From: Hymenobacter ginkgonis
GTDB lineage: Bacteria > Bacteroidota > Bacteroidia > Cytophagales > Hymenobacteraceae
Assembly (NCBI RefSeq): GCF_009755225.1
Contig: NZ_WQKZ01000001.1
Coordinates: 496,001-560,000 of the forward strand
Direction of reading: 5' to 3'
Length of the DNA stretch: 64,000 nt
The notes under the pieces are model-generated. The model was given only the letters and a program-made list of their open reading frames with translations. It made no database searches and was not told the origin of the DNA. Position numbers and translations under genes: made by a program. The number at the start of each line of letters is the position of its first letter. Positions within the stretch are counted from its first letter, which is position 1. Positions 34,865 to 43,646 of the stretch are shown piece by piece.

Positions 34865-36886
34865 CTAGTTGTCACCCATTTCCTGCGTCTCCAATTCCAT
34901 TTCTACCTCCAGTAGCAGGTGCGTCCAGGGCTCGCCTTCTTCGTAGTTATCAGCTTGGCGGCGGCGCTGTAAAGCAGCAAGTACTTTTTGGGCGAAAGCC
35001 CAACTTGTGGCAGGACGCAACTCAAGCACACGGGCTAATTCGGCGGGGGCGTAGTGCCCCCGATGGGCGTGTAATAAGAAGACAGCATATAGGGCTTTCT
35101 CAGCGGCGAACTTGCACTTTTGAAGTAGCGTACCAGTAGTAGCCGACTCCACGTAGCGGCAACGGGTGCAGCGGCGGGCGTAAGGCTCGCGGGCGGCGCA
35201 GCTTTTTTCGTTGCTGCACTTGCGGCAGCGGTAGCCGGTAGCCCACTTCAAGTCGGCGAGGTAGCGAAGGCAGGCATCCTTGTCGGGAAATAATTGGCTG
35301 AACTCGCCAAAGTCTACCTCGCGTGCTTGGATGCGGGCCGTTTTTTCAGCTTGCAAGTCGCGGCTGAGGTCACGGTTGAGCTGCTCGATGGCGGCTGATT
35401 GCAACGCCAGCAAGCTATTGCGCTCCAGCAACTCGCGATTTTGGGTGGCGATGGTATCATTTTGCTGGCGCAATTCGTCGGTGCGGCGTGCCACGAGCGC
35501 TTCTAGCTCGGTGTTAAGCTGGTCTTTGAGGGCTTGGTTTTCGCGCAGTTGGTCTACCAATTGGTCCTGCGCATGGTGCTTTTTGCGCAGCTGCTTCAAC
35601 AGGCGCCGTTGCGTATCCAGGGTAGTGTCCATGATGCCCCTGATTTTGTCGGCTAGGGCATAGCTGAGCACCGCTACCTCAATCACAAAGGCTACGTTGA
35701 GGCTATAAACAGTGTAAGCATTGTTGTAAAAGGCAAACCCCAGCTTGCGACTAATAAGAAAAGCCAAGCTGCCCGCTACCAAGGCCTGGGCCAGCAAGAG
35801 GTAGCGGGCGGGCCGCAGCCCACTTTGGTAGGCCCGCCACGCAGCGTAGTAAAGCAGGCCGTACGGCAGCAGGTAAAGCCAGAAGCTGATACCCGAGTGC
35901 ACCACCGCCATATCGAGCACCAACAGGCCCATGCTTAAGGCCACTACCCACCGAATGGTCCGGTCGAGGGCCGGCAGCCGGGCCGGCGTATCTAAAAAGG
36001 TGCGGGCATACTGCGCAAAAGTGAGCAACAGCAGCACCGGTGCGGCCGCCCCAATAAAGTGGTTAAGGTGCGGGCTGCCCGGCCACAAGTACTGAAAGCC
36101 CAAGCCATCCTCTGATAAAAAGAGCAGCGCCCCGCTCAGTACGTACAGCACATAATGCAGGTACGAGACTTCTTTCAGGAAGAAATAGAGGAAGAGGTTG
36201 TACAGCAGCATGATGAACAAAACGCCGTAGAAGCCACCTAGCAGCCAGTATTGCAGGCTGAGCTCGGGGATGAGGCCCGGCCCGCTGTGCAGCATTGCCC
36301 GGAAGCTGGTGCGGGTGTCGGAGCGCAAGCGCAGGTAGTAAGTAGCCGGTTGCCCCCCGCGCTGCGGCAGCCCAAACAAGAAGTTCTTATAAGGTTGCGG
36401 GCGACTAGCGAAGGGGTAGTTGGCTCCCGTCACGACGCTGTCGAAGGCGAGGGGGGTAGGCCCTAGCCCGTGGGGGCTGTAGAAGGTGGCGGCGCCGGTG
36501 TGGGCGTCGTAAAGCTCCAGGTACCAGTCTTGGGTGGGGGTAGGCGGGGGAGCACACACAGTAAGCCGCAACCAATAGGTACTGCCCAGATGCTGAATAT
36601 TATCGGGCTGCGCCGTGCCCGCCAGCGAGGCAAAGCGCCCCGCCCAAGCAGGGCTGCTGACCAAGTGCAGGGGTAGGCGCCCGGTAGTGTCTTCAAACAC
36701 GCTGTAGAAGCGGGTGTCTAGAAACTGGGCTGGGTGCGCAGGACTAACCACTAAGGTATCTTCGGCCGCAGCGGCGGCCCAGTGGGGCAACAAGCCCAGC
36801 CACAGCAAGGCGAGCCACGGCCGCACCGCGCGGCCATAGAAAGCCAGCGGCCCCAGCCGCCAGGCGAGCAATAAACCAGCTAACAC
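34865..36886 (-). CDS. 7TM-DISM sensor with IS1595-transposase-type zinc ribbon output domain
   Basis: A 673-residue membrane protein with a GTG start. A signal-like hydrophobic start leads to an extracytoplasmic 7TMR-DISMED2-type beta domain (about 45-200, ending YYLRLRSDTRTSF). Seven membrane segments follow (about 210-410; YWLLGGFYGVLFIMLLYNLF is the first), then a coiled coil (about 420-520). The C-terminus from about 523 has FPDKDACLRYLADLKW, a zinc ribbon with cysteines 554, 557, 573 and 576, and a helical segment (APAELARVLELRPATSWAFAQKVL) like the N-terminal part of IS1595/ISXO2 transposases. No DDE catalytic domain follows. It sits directly upstream of susC, so I infer a membrane-tethered DNA-binding regulator of the PUL, in the place where SusR or hybrid two-component sensors normally stand. 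Confidence 0.85.
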   Translation of the reverse strand: MLAGLLLAWRLGPLAFYGRAVRPWLALLWLGLLPHWAAAAAEDTLVVSPAHPAQFLDTRFYSVFEDTTGRLPLHLVSSPAWAGRFASLAGTAQPDNIQHLGSTYWLRLTVCAPPPTPTQDWYLELYDAHTGAATFYSPHGLGPTPLAFDSVVTGANYPFASRPQPYKNFLFGLPQRGGQPATYYLRLRSDTRTSFRAMLHSGPGLIPELSLQYWLLGGFYGVLFIMLLYNLFLYFFLKEVSYLHYVLYVLSGALLFLSEDGLGFQYLWPGSPHLNHFIGAAAPVLLLLTFAQYARTFLDTPARLPALDRTIRWVVALSMGLLVLDMAVVHSGISFWLYLLPYGLLYYAAWRAYQSGLRPARYLLLAQALVAGSLAFLISRKLGFAFYNNAYTVYSLNVAFVIEVAVLSYALADKIRGIMDTTLDTQRRLLKQLRKKHHAQDQLVDQLRENQALKDQLNTELEALVARRTDELRQQNDTIATQNRELLERNSLLALQSAAIEQLNRDLSRDLQAEKTARIQAREVDFGEFSQLFPDKDACLRYLADLKWATGYRCRKCSNEKSCAAREPYARRCTRCRYVESATTGTLLQKCKFAAEKALYAVFLLHAHRGHYAPAELARVLELRPATSWAFAQKVLAALQRRRQADNYEEGEPWTHLLLEVEMELETQEMGDN

Positions 36887-37035
36887 AAGTAAAGTAAGAT
36901 TGGGTGGGAAAGGATAGCAATGAGGAGCTAAAGTTAGCGGAAAATAATAACCACCTTGGCCGGAGAAAGGCGAGTTGCAGTCGGTACAATTGGCCTGGTA
37001 GTCGGGAGTATGCGGCGGCAGGCGCCCGGCACCGG

Positions 37036-37043
37036 TACTTTTG
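37036..37043 (+). promoter_or_regulatory. Candidate Bacteroidota -7 element
   Basis: TACTTTTG matches TAnnTTTG exactly and lies 20 bases before the histidine kinase start, implying a very short leader. The region between this gene and the divergent 7TM gene is only about 175 bases. Confidence 0.45.
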
Positions 37044-37062
37044 GGTAGTATCTATATTCACC

Positions 37063-38190
37063 ATGGCCGCTTTTTCCTTTCGGCGCTACCTCACGCCCCT
37101 CATTCACGTGCTGGCCTGGGGGCTATTGGCGCTCACGTTGTTATTGTTTCAGCCCATGGCGGGCCACGTGGTGCTGCCCGTGCAATTTTGGATAAAGCAG
37201 GGCGTGCTGTGGGTGCTGTGGGTGGCCGCTTTCTACCTCACGGTGCGCGTAAGTGTGCCGCGCCTGCTTCTGCGCGGGCACACGGGCTGGTTTGTAGCAG
37301 TGCTGGTAGCTACGGCAGCTACCATCCTGCTGCTGAGCCGGGCCCTCGAGTCGGCTATGCACTTGCCCACGCTGATGCACGAGGCATTTCAGGCGGCAGG
37401 AGTCCGCTTGGCCGATGGCTCTTTGGCTCGCCGTGCGGGGCCCGGCGGCCAGCCGGGGCCACCCCCGCCCCGGGGCACGCGCTTCGACTTGGTAAGCTTG
37501 CTTATCACGCTGCTGGTGTTGGGCATTGGCACGGCCATTACGGTGGTGCAAAACTGGCAGCGCGAAGCTCAATTGCGCGAGCGCCTCGACCAGCAGCGCG
37601 TCGAAGCTGAGCTTTCGCTACTGAAAGCGCAGATTAATCCGCACTTCTTTTTTAACACCCTCAACAATATTTATTCGCTTACGCTCATCGACGGCGACCG
37701 GGCGCGGGCCGCCTTGCACCGCCTCTCGCGCATGATGCGCTACGTGCTCTACGACACCGCTGCGGGCCCTACCCCCCTCAGCAAGGAGGTGGCATTTATT
37801 CAGGACTATATTACCCTGATGCAGCTGCGCCTCACCGACCGCGTACAGGTGACGTTCGACCACCCCGACCCGGTGCACGAAGTCCTCATTGCTCCCATGA
37901 TGCTGCTGCCGTTTGTCGAAAACGCGTTTAAGCATGGTGTGGCCGCCACCCAGGCTAGCCACATTTATATTGGCCTGCAACAGCCTACGCCCGGTGAGGT
38001 AGTGGTAGAAGTGCGCAATACCCGGTTTGCCGCGGCCGGCACCGACCTAGCCGGCTCCAATGGCATCGGCCTAGTAAATACCCGCCGCCGCCTCGACTTG
38101 CTTTACCCCGGCCACTACTCGCTGGCCGTGACGGAGCACACCCCCGCCGACGAGTTTGAAGTGAAGTTGAGATTAGAGGTGAATGGCTAA
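37063..38190 (+). CDS. LytS-type membrane histidine kinase
   Basis: About 375 residues from ATG at 37063; the frame is open from 36904 but that part is not protein-like. Four hydrophobic segments occupy the first about 165 residues. The His_kinase domain follows with H194 in LLKAQINPHFFFNTLNNIYSL, and the HATPase part has the N-box-like LPFVENAFKHG and G-rich GSNGIGLVNTRRRL. This is the LytS/YehU class that pairs with LytTR regulators; such a regulator is the next gene. The signal is unknown. A proline/glycine-rich loop (about 123-140) sits between the third and fourth membrane segments. Confidence 0.93.
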   Translation: MAAFSFRRYLTPLIHVLAWGLLALTLLLFQPMAGHVVLPVQFWIKQGVLWVLWVAAFYLTVRVSVPRLLLRGHTGWFVAVLVATAATILLLSRALESAMHLPTLMHEAFQAAGVRLADGSLARRAGPGGQPGPPPPRGTRFDLVSLLITLLVLGIGTAITVVQNWQREAQLRERLDQQRVEAELSLLKAQINPHFFFNTLNNIYSLTLIDGDRARAALHRLSRMMRYVLYDTAAGPTPLSKEVAFIQDYITLMQLRLTDRVQVTFDHPDPVHEVLIAPMMLLPFVENAFKHGVAATQASHIYIGLQQPTPGEVVVEVRNTRFAAAGTDLAGSNGIGLVNTRRRLDLLYPGHYSLAVTEHTPADEFEVKLRLEVNG

Positions 38191-38324
38191 ATGGTTAACG
38201 GTTAACAGAAGGTAGGCCTTGTTACTGCGCAGCTTCAACAAGCCAGGGTATTCATTTTTCCGTTAACTACCCAAATGGGACCATTCATTAACCCTTCATC
38301 AGCAAATAAATAACCAGTAAAATA

Positions 38325-39065
38325 ATGACGCCTATTACCTGCATTGCCGTCGACGACGAGCCCCTGGCTTTAGCCCTTCTTTGCACCTTCATCGAGCAAA
38401 CGCCTTTCTTGCAGCTTGTTGGCCGCTACGGCAGCGGCGTCGAAGCCCTTAAGGGCCTGCACGATATCCCAGAGAAAGTAGACGTGGCCTTCCTTGACAT
38501 TCAAATGCAGGAGCTGACGGGCCTAGAGCTGGCCCGCGTGCTGGGGCAGCAGGCACAGGCACCGCGCATCGTATTCACCACCGCCTTTCCGCAGTATGCG
38601 CTGGAAAGCTACAAGGTCGATGCGCTCGACTATTTGGTGAAGCCCTTCAACTACGAGGAGTTTCTGCGCGCCGCCAACAAAGCCCGCGCCTACGCCGAGT
38701 TGGCCCAGGGTGCCGGCGAGCCTACCCCCCCCCCGGCAGCCGAGGAAGAGCACATTTTCCTCAAAGTAGAATATCAGCTTGTGCGGGTCGCGCTCAACGA
38801 TATTCTGTACGTGGAAGGCCTGAAAGACTACGTGAAAGTGCACCTCAAGAGCACGCCCCGGGCCCTGCTTTCGCTGATGAGCCTGCGGGCGATGGAAGAA
38901 AAGCTGCCCGCCCGGCGCTTTATGCGCATTCACCGCTCGTTTATTGTGGCCCTCGATAAAATAGAGTCCGTGCGCCGCCTCACGGTGCAAATTGGCACCG
39001 AAACCATTCCAGTGGGCGAACAATACAAGGAGCCATTTGGCCAGTTTCTGAGCCGCTGGAGCTAG
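38325..39065 (+). CDS. LytTR-family response regulator
   Basis: A 246-residue regulator: receiver domain (about 3-120) with phosphoacceptor D58 in VAFLDIQMQ, acidic pair D10-D11 and the conserved K in VKPFNYEEF, then a LytTR DNA-binding domain (about 145-246; VRVALNDILYVEGLKDYVKV, RFMRIHRSFIVAL). It is the cognate partner of the upstream kinase, 134 bases apart. Their targets are not visible. A short imperfect stem using the CTACCCCCC motif follows the stop (39083-39101). Confidence 0.94.
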   Translation: MTPITCIAVDDEPLALALLCTFIEQTPFLQLVGRYGSGVEALKGLHDIPEKVDVAFLDIQMQELTGLELARVLGQQAQAPRIVFTTAFPQYALESYKVDALDYLVKPFNYEEFLRAANKARAYAELAQGAGEPTPPPAAEEEHIFLKVEYQLVRVALNDILYVEGLKDYVKVHLKSTPRALLSLMSLRAMEEKLPARRFMRIHRSFIVALDKIESVRRLTVQIGTETIPVGEQYKEPFGQFLSRWS

Positions 39066-39224
39066 GCGGCCGCTTGCCTACCCCCCGGCTACTAGCTGGG
39101 GCATGAAGCACAGGTGAGGATTGCAAATTGGGCGGCAGGAGCACAACCTTAGGGGCCCAACCCGCGTCTTAAACGCGGCTATTTAGCCCGGCCGCTGCGC
39201 GGCTGCTTCACTTGCTTTTGCCTT

Positions 39225-40040
39225 ATGCCCGCAACATCTTCGCCCCGCTTAGCTGGGCAGTACGCCCTTGTGACGGGCGCCAGCTCCGGTATCGGCGCCG
39301 CTATTGCCATTGCCTTGGCTGCCAACGGCGCCTCGGTGGTCGTTAACTACGGCCACGATACGGATGGCGCCAATGCCACCCTCAAAACGATTACCGATGC
39401 CGGCGGCACGGGCTACATTGTGCAGGCCGATGTGAGCAAAGAAGACCAAGTGCAGGCCATGTTTCAGCAGGCCGTGCAGCATTTCGGCACCCTGCACATT
39501 GTGGTGTCGAACGCGGGTATCCAGGTCGATTCGCCCTTCGTGGACATGACCCTGGAGCAGTGGCAAAAAGTGATTGACGTGAACTTGACCGGGCAGTTTT
39601 TATGCGTGCGCGAAGCCGCCCGCGAGTTTCTCCGGCGTGGCCCGCAGCCCGAAGTCAGCAAGGCGCTGGGCAAAATTATCTGCATGAGCAGCGTGCACGA
39701 AGTCATTCCGTGGGCCGGGCACGTCAACTACGCCACCAGCAAGGGCGGCATTATGCAGCTCATGAAAAGCACCGCTCAAGAGCTGGCGCCGCACAAAATC
39801 CGGGTCAACAGCATTGGGCCGGGGGCTATTAAAACCCATATTAACCACGATGCTTGGGGCACGCCCGAGGCCGAAGCCAGCTTGCTCAAGCTCATCCCGT
39901 ACGACCGCGTGGGCGAGCCCGACGACATTGGCCAACTGGCCGCTTGGCTTGCCTCGGACGAGGCCGACTACATCACGGGCCAAACCATCTTCATGGACGG
40001 CGGCATGACCCTGTACCCAGGGTTTGCGGCGGGGGGGTAG
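39225..40040 (+). CDS. SDR-family dehydrogenase, glucose 1-dehydrogenase-like
   Basis: A 271-residue classical short-chain dehydrogenase. The cofactor motif is TGASSGIGAAIA (about 18-28), the structural motif NAG at 97-99, and the catalytic Ser156, Tyr169 and Lys173 lie in MSSVHEVIPWAGHVNYATSK. The YATSKGG and end GQTIFMDGGMTLYP pattern is typical of bacterial glucose 1-dehydrogenases, which oxidise beta-D-glucose to gluconolactone with NAD(P). The substrate assignment leans on the nearby glucosidase and gluconokinase. Its stop codon TAG lies within a GGGGGGGTAGGG motif. Confidence 0.85.
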   Translation: MPATSSPRLAGQYALVTGASSGIGAAIAIALAANGASVVVNYGHDTDGANATLKTITDAGGTGYIVQADVSKEDQVQAMFQQAVQHFGTLHIVVSNAGIQVDSPFVDMTLEQWQKVIDVNLTGQFLCVREAAREFLRRGPQPEVSKALGKIICMSSVHEVIPWAGHVNYATSKGGIMQLMKSTAQELAPHKIRVNSIGPGAIKTHINHDAWGTPEAEASLLKLIPYDRVGEPDDIGQLAAWLASDEADYITGQTIFMDGGMTLYPGFAAGG

Positions 40041-40049
40041 GGCCGTAGG

Positions 40050-40118
40050 GCGGACTCTGCGAGTTCGCGCATCGCACGCCTGGCCAAACGACCCACGCGC
40101 GGACTCGCAGAGTTCGCG
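40050..40118. repeat. Inverted/direct repeat between the SDR and glucosidase genes
   Basis: ACTCTGCGAGT (40054-40064) and its exact complement ACTCGCAGAGT (40103-40113) are separated by 38 bases. The outer flanks, GCGG before and TTCGCG after each core, are repeated in the same orientation. The core can form a hairpin, and the unit occupies most of the 93-base gap. Confidence 0.6.
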
Positions 40119-40133
40119 CTCCATTTTATTGCC

Positions 40134-42755
40134 ATGACCCCCGAACACCAACGCCTGGCCGAAGCCGACCAAAACCAGAAGCTGTGGCGGCGCTTTGGCC
40201 CCTACCTATCAGAACGCCAGTGGGGTACTGTGCGCGAAGATTATTCGGCCGGCGGCGATGCCTGGAACTACACCACCCTAGACCAGGCCCGCAGCCGCGC
40301 CTACCGCTGGGGGGAAGAAGGCCTGGCCGGTTTCTGCGACGACCAGCAGCACCTGTGTCTCAGCCTAGCCCTCTGGAATGGGCAGGATAAGATGCTCAAA
40401 GAGCAGCTTTTTGGCCTGAGTGGGGCCCAGGGTAACCACGGCGAAGATGTAAAGGAAATGTATTATTTCCTGGATAATACCCCCACGCACTCCTACCAAA
40501 AGCTGCTGTACAAGTACCCGCAGGGTGCTTTTCCCTACGAGCAGCTGCTGGCCGAGAATGCCAAGCGCACCCGCCACGACCCCGAGTTTGAGCTACTGGA
40601 CACGGGTGTTTTTGCCGAAAACCGCTACTTCGATGTTTTCATTGAATACGCTAAGGCCAGTGCCGAGGACCTGCTGATTCAGTATACCCTCGTGAATCGC
40701 GGGCCCGACGAGGCTACCCTGCACGTGCTGCCTCAGGCGTGGTTTCGCAATACCTGGGTGCTGGGCTATGACGACTACCGCCCAAGTCTCAGTGCTACGC
40801 CCGAGGGCCACGTGCAAGTGGCGCACCGTGGCCTGGGTGCGCTGACATGGTATACCGACGGCAGCCCCCAGTTGCTGTTTTGCGATAACAATACCAACTG
40901 CGAGCGCGTGTTTGGCACGGCCTCGGCGGAGCAGTTTTTCAAGGATGGCATCAACAATTATGTGGTCGATGGCCAAGATAATGCGCTAAACCCGGCGCGC
41001 ACCGGCACCAAAGCCGCTGCGCACTACCACCTGACGCTGGCGCCCGGTGCTACCCGGCAGGTACGCCTGCGGCTGGGCCCAGTAGGGCAGGCCGAGCCCT
41101 TTGCCGATTTTGACCAACTCTTCCAGCAGCGCAAGGACGAAGCCGATGCCTTTTACGCCGTAATACAGCACGACCTGACCAGCGACGATGCCCGGCTGGT
41201 GCAGCGCCAAGCCTTTGCCGGCATGCTCTGGAGCAAGCAGTTTTATAACTACAATGTGGCCAGCTGGCTAACTGGCGACCCCGGCCAGCCTGCCCCCCCG
41301 CCCGAGCGCCAGCACGGCCGCAATGCCGACTGGAAAACGCTGGAAAACAACGACATTATTTCAATGCCTGATACTTGGGAGTACCCCTGGTACGCAGCTT
41401 GGGACCTGGCTTTTCACTGTATTCCGTTGGCGCAGCTCGACCCGGAATTTGCTAAAAACCAGTTGCGGCTGCTGTGCCAAGACTGGTATATGCACCCCAA
41501 CGGCCAGTTGCCGGCCTACGAATGGCGCTTCGGCGATGTGAACCCGCCGGTGCATGCTTGGGCCGCGTTCCGGGTATTTAAGATGGACCAGAAGCGGCGA
41601 GGCGGCAAGGGCGACGTAGCCTTTTTGCAAACTGTTTTCCACCGGTTGCTCCTCAATTTCACGTGGTGGGTAAACCGCAAGGACCGCGGTGGACGCAACA
41701 TCTTCGAGGGCGGCTTTCTGGGGCTCGACAACATTGGCGTGTTCGACCGGTCGGCTACCCTGCCGCACGGCGCTTACCTAGAGCAGGCCGACGGTACGGC
41801 TTGGGTGGCCATGTTTGCCCTCAATATGATGCGCATCGCGCTGGAGTTGAGCCGAACTAACCCGGTGTACCAGGATTTGGCCAGCAAGTTTTTTGAGCAT
41901 TTCCTATACATCGCCGAGGCCATGACCAACGTGGGCAACGCTGCGCTGAACCTCTGGGACGATGAAGATGAGTTTTACTACGACGCCCTCAACACGTCTG
42001 ACGGCGGCCACGAACTGCTGAAAGTGCGTACCATGGTGGGCCTGATTCCGCTGTTTGCGGTAGAGGTGCTCGATGAGAGCTTGCTGGAAAGCGCCCCAAA
42101 GTTTTTGGCTCGCATGAACTGGCTGCTGGCCAACCGGCCCCACCTGGCGGCGCTGGTGTCGCACTGGCAGGAGCCCGGTAAAGGTGCTACCCGCCTGCTG
42201 AGCTTGCTGCGCGGCCACCGCCTCAAGCGGCTGCTGGCCCGCATGCTCGACACGGAGGAGTTTCTGTCTGACTATGGGGTGCGCAGTTTGTCGCGCGTGT
42301 ACGCCGACAAACCGTACGTTTTTCGCGACACTGACATCACGGTGAACTACCAGCCGGCCGAATCGCAGACGGACTTGTTTGGCGGTAATTCCAACTGGCG
42401 CGGCCCCATCTGGATGCCGGTTAACTTTATGATAGTGGAGGCGTTGCAGCGCTTTCACCACTATTTTGGGGATGACTTTAAGGTGGAGTATCCCGTGCGT
42501 TCGGGCCAGTATACCACGCTGCTCGGGGTAGCGGACGCTCTTACTGAGCGCCTCACCAAGCTCTTTTTGCGTGACCCTGAAACCGGCCGCCGCGCTTGCT
42601 TCGGTCCCGATAACACCTTGCAGCACGACCCTAATTTCAAGGATTACGTCTTATTCAACGAGTATTTCAACGGCGATACGGGCCACGGCCTCGGTGCCAG
42701 CCACCAAACTGGCTGGACGGGGCTGATTGCGAAGCTGTTGCAGCCACGTCCATAG
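40134..42755 (+). CDS. GH63-like (MGH1-type) glucosidase
   Basis: An 873-residue protein of the bacterial and fungal GH63/MGH1-like glucosidase group. Recognisable blocks are ERQWGTVREDYSAGGDAW near the start, SYQKLLYKYPQGAFPYE, the catalytic-barrel segment PDTWEYPWYAAWDLAFHC with its acidic residue, NPPVHAWAAFRVF, and WRGPIWMPVNFMIVEAL. There is no signal peptide, so it probably acts in the cytoplasm on alpha-glucosides. The following part GDTGHGLGASHQTGWTGLIAKL is conserved in the group. It is placed 93 bases after the dehydrogenase gene on the same strand. Confidence 0.88.
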   Translation: MTPEHQRLAEADQNQKLWRRFGPYLSERQWGTVREDYSAGGDAWNYTTLDQARSRAYRWGEEGLAGFCDDQQHLCLSLALWNGQDKMLKEQLFGLSGAQGNHGEDVKEMYYFLDNTPTHSYQKLLYKYPQGAFPYEQLLAENAKRTRHDPEFELLDTGVFAENRYFDVFIEYAKASAEDLLIQYTLVNRGPDEATLHVLPQAWFRNTWVLGYDDYRPSLSATPEGHVQVAHRGLGALTWYTDGSPQLLFCDNNTNCERVFGTASAEQFFKDGINNYVVDGQDNALNPARTGTKAAAHYHLTLAPGATRQVRLRLGPVGQAEPFADFDQLFQQRKDEADAFYAVIQHDLTSDDARLVQRQAFAGMLWSKQFYNYNVASWLTGDPGQPAPPPERQHGRNADWKTLENNDIISMPDTWEYPWYAAWDLAFHCIPLAQLDPEFAKNQLRLLCQDWYMHPNGQLPAYEWRFGDVNPPVHAWAAFRVFKMDQKRRGGKGDVAFLQTVFHRLLLNFTWWVNRKDRGGRNIFEGGFLGLDNIGVFDRSATLPHGAYLEQADGTAWVAMFALNMMRIALELSRTNPVYQDLASKFFEHFLYIAEAMTNVGNAALNLWDDEDEFYYDALNTSDGGHELLKVRTMVGLIPLFAVEVLDESLLESAPKFLARMNWLLANRPHLAALVSHWQEPGKGATRLLSLLRGHRLKRLLARMLDTEEFLSDYGVRSLSRVYADKPYVFRDTDITVNYQPAESQTDLFGGNSNWRGPIWMPVNFMIVEALQRFHHYFGDDFKVEYPVRSGQYTTLLGVADALTERLTKLFLRDPETGRRACFGPDNTLQHDPNFKDYVLFNEYFNGDTGHGLGASHQTGWTGLIAKLLQPRP

Positions 42756-42921
42756 CTGCTGCCTACCCCCCTTTGCCTGAGTAAGCAGTATAAAGCGCAC
42801 GGTGAGCTTACCACGCAGTTGCGCAGTATCGTGCAACTGCTGCTTTCTGGCCAAGCTAGCCGGCAACTGCGCTACAGTCAGCAACATCCTTATTCACTAG
42901 CTACTCATTACTTAACGCCGC

Positions 42922-43548
42922 ATGCCTACCCCCGTTCCCTGGCTCGATGCCACTACCCCCATGCACGACCAGATGGTGCACTGGCCCGACAACCTCGGCG
43001 TAAGTGTGCGCCGCACCCTCAGCCAGGACCGCGGCGATGATGCCAACGTAACGGAACTGCACCTGAGCGCCCATACCGGTACGCACGTTGATGCGCCGCT
43101 GCACTTCCGCAGCGACGGCGGCGACACTACTACCCTCGACCTCGACCGCCTTTTGGGGCCGGCGCGGGTTGTGGCCATCCAAGACCCCAAAAGCATTAGC
43201 CTGGCCGAAGTGCAGCAACTAGACATTCAGCCCGGCGACCGCTTGCTGTTCAAAACGCGCATTTCGGCGGGCGAGTGGAGCACCGCGCCGTTTCAGCCCG
43301 ATTTTGTGGCCCTCGACGGCGATGCTGCCCGCCACCTGCGCGACGCGGGCGTGGTATGCGTAGGCGTCGATTACCTGTCCGTAGGAAAGGCCGACGCGCA
43401 CCACGCCCTGCTCGATGCGGGCATCTGCGTGATTGAAGGCCTTGCCTTGCAGCACATTGCGCCCGGCGCCTATGAGCTGATGTGCCTGCCGCTGCTTATT
43501 GTGGGCAGCGATGGTGCTCCGGCGCGAGTACTGCTACGACCTTTGTAG
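42922..43548 (+). CDS. Cyclase-family metal hydrolase (kynurenine-formamidase-like)
   Basis: A 208-residue protein with the family metal-binding signature HTGTHVDAPLHF (H-x-G-T-H-x-D-x-P-x-H) near residues 53-63 and the C-terminal block HHALLDAGICVIEGLALQHI. The cyclase superfamily hydrolyses amides and lactone-like substrates, and includes arylformamidase and isatin hydrolase. No tryptophan-degradation gene is near, so I do not call it KynB. In this position, between a glucose dehydrogenase-like enzyme and gluconokinase, a lactonase-type role is a testable guess. Confidence 0.85.
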   Translation: MPTPVPWLDATTPMHDQMVHWPDNLGVSVRRTLSQDRGDDANVTELHLSAHTGTHVDAPLHFRSDGGDTTTLDLDRLLGPARVVAIQDPKSISLAEVQQLDIQPGDRLLFKTRISAGEWSTAPFQPDFVALDGDAARHLRDAGVVCVGVDYLSVGKADAHHALLDAGICVIEGLALQHIAPGAYELMCLPLLIVGSDGAPARVLLRPL

Positions 43549-43646
43549 CGGGCCACTGGCTGGTAGCCGCTGGCTATTGACTTTTTATTAAACTTCTCTT
43601 GCCCAGCGCTAGTAGCTCTCAGGTATCAGCCCATTAGCTTAGGAAA

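Noticed and set aside
34865..35300. Insertion sequence (IS1595 family) remnant
   Set aside because: The transposase-like zinc ribbon is in frame with the receptor coiled coil. There are no terminal inverted repeats or DDE domain, so I treat it as a fused domain of a functional gene.
42922..43548. Naming the cyclase-family gene kynB
   Set aside because: The metal motif fits the whole cyclase superfamily, and no kynureninase or tryptophan dioxygenase is nearby.
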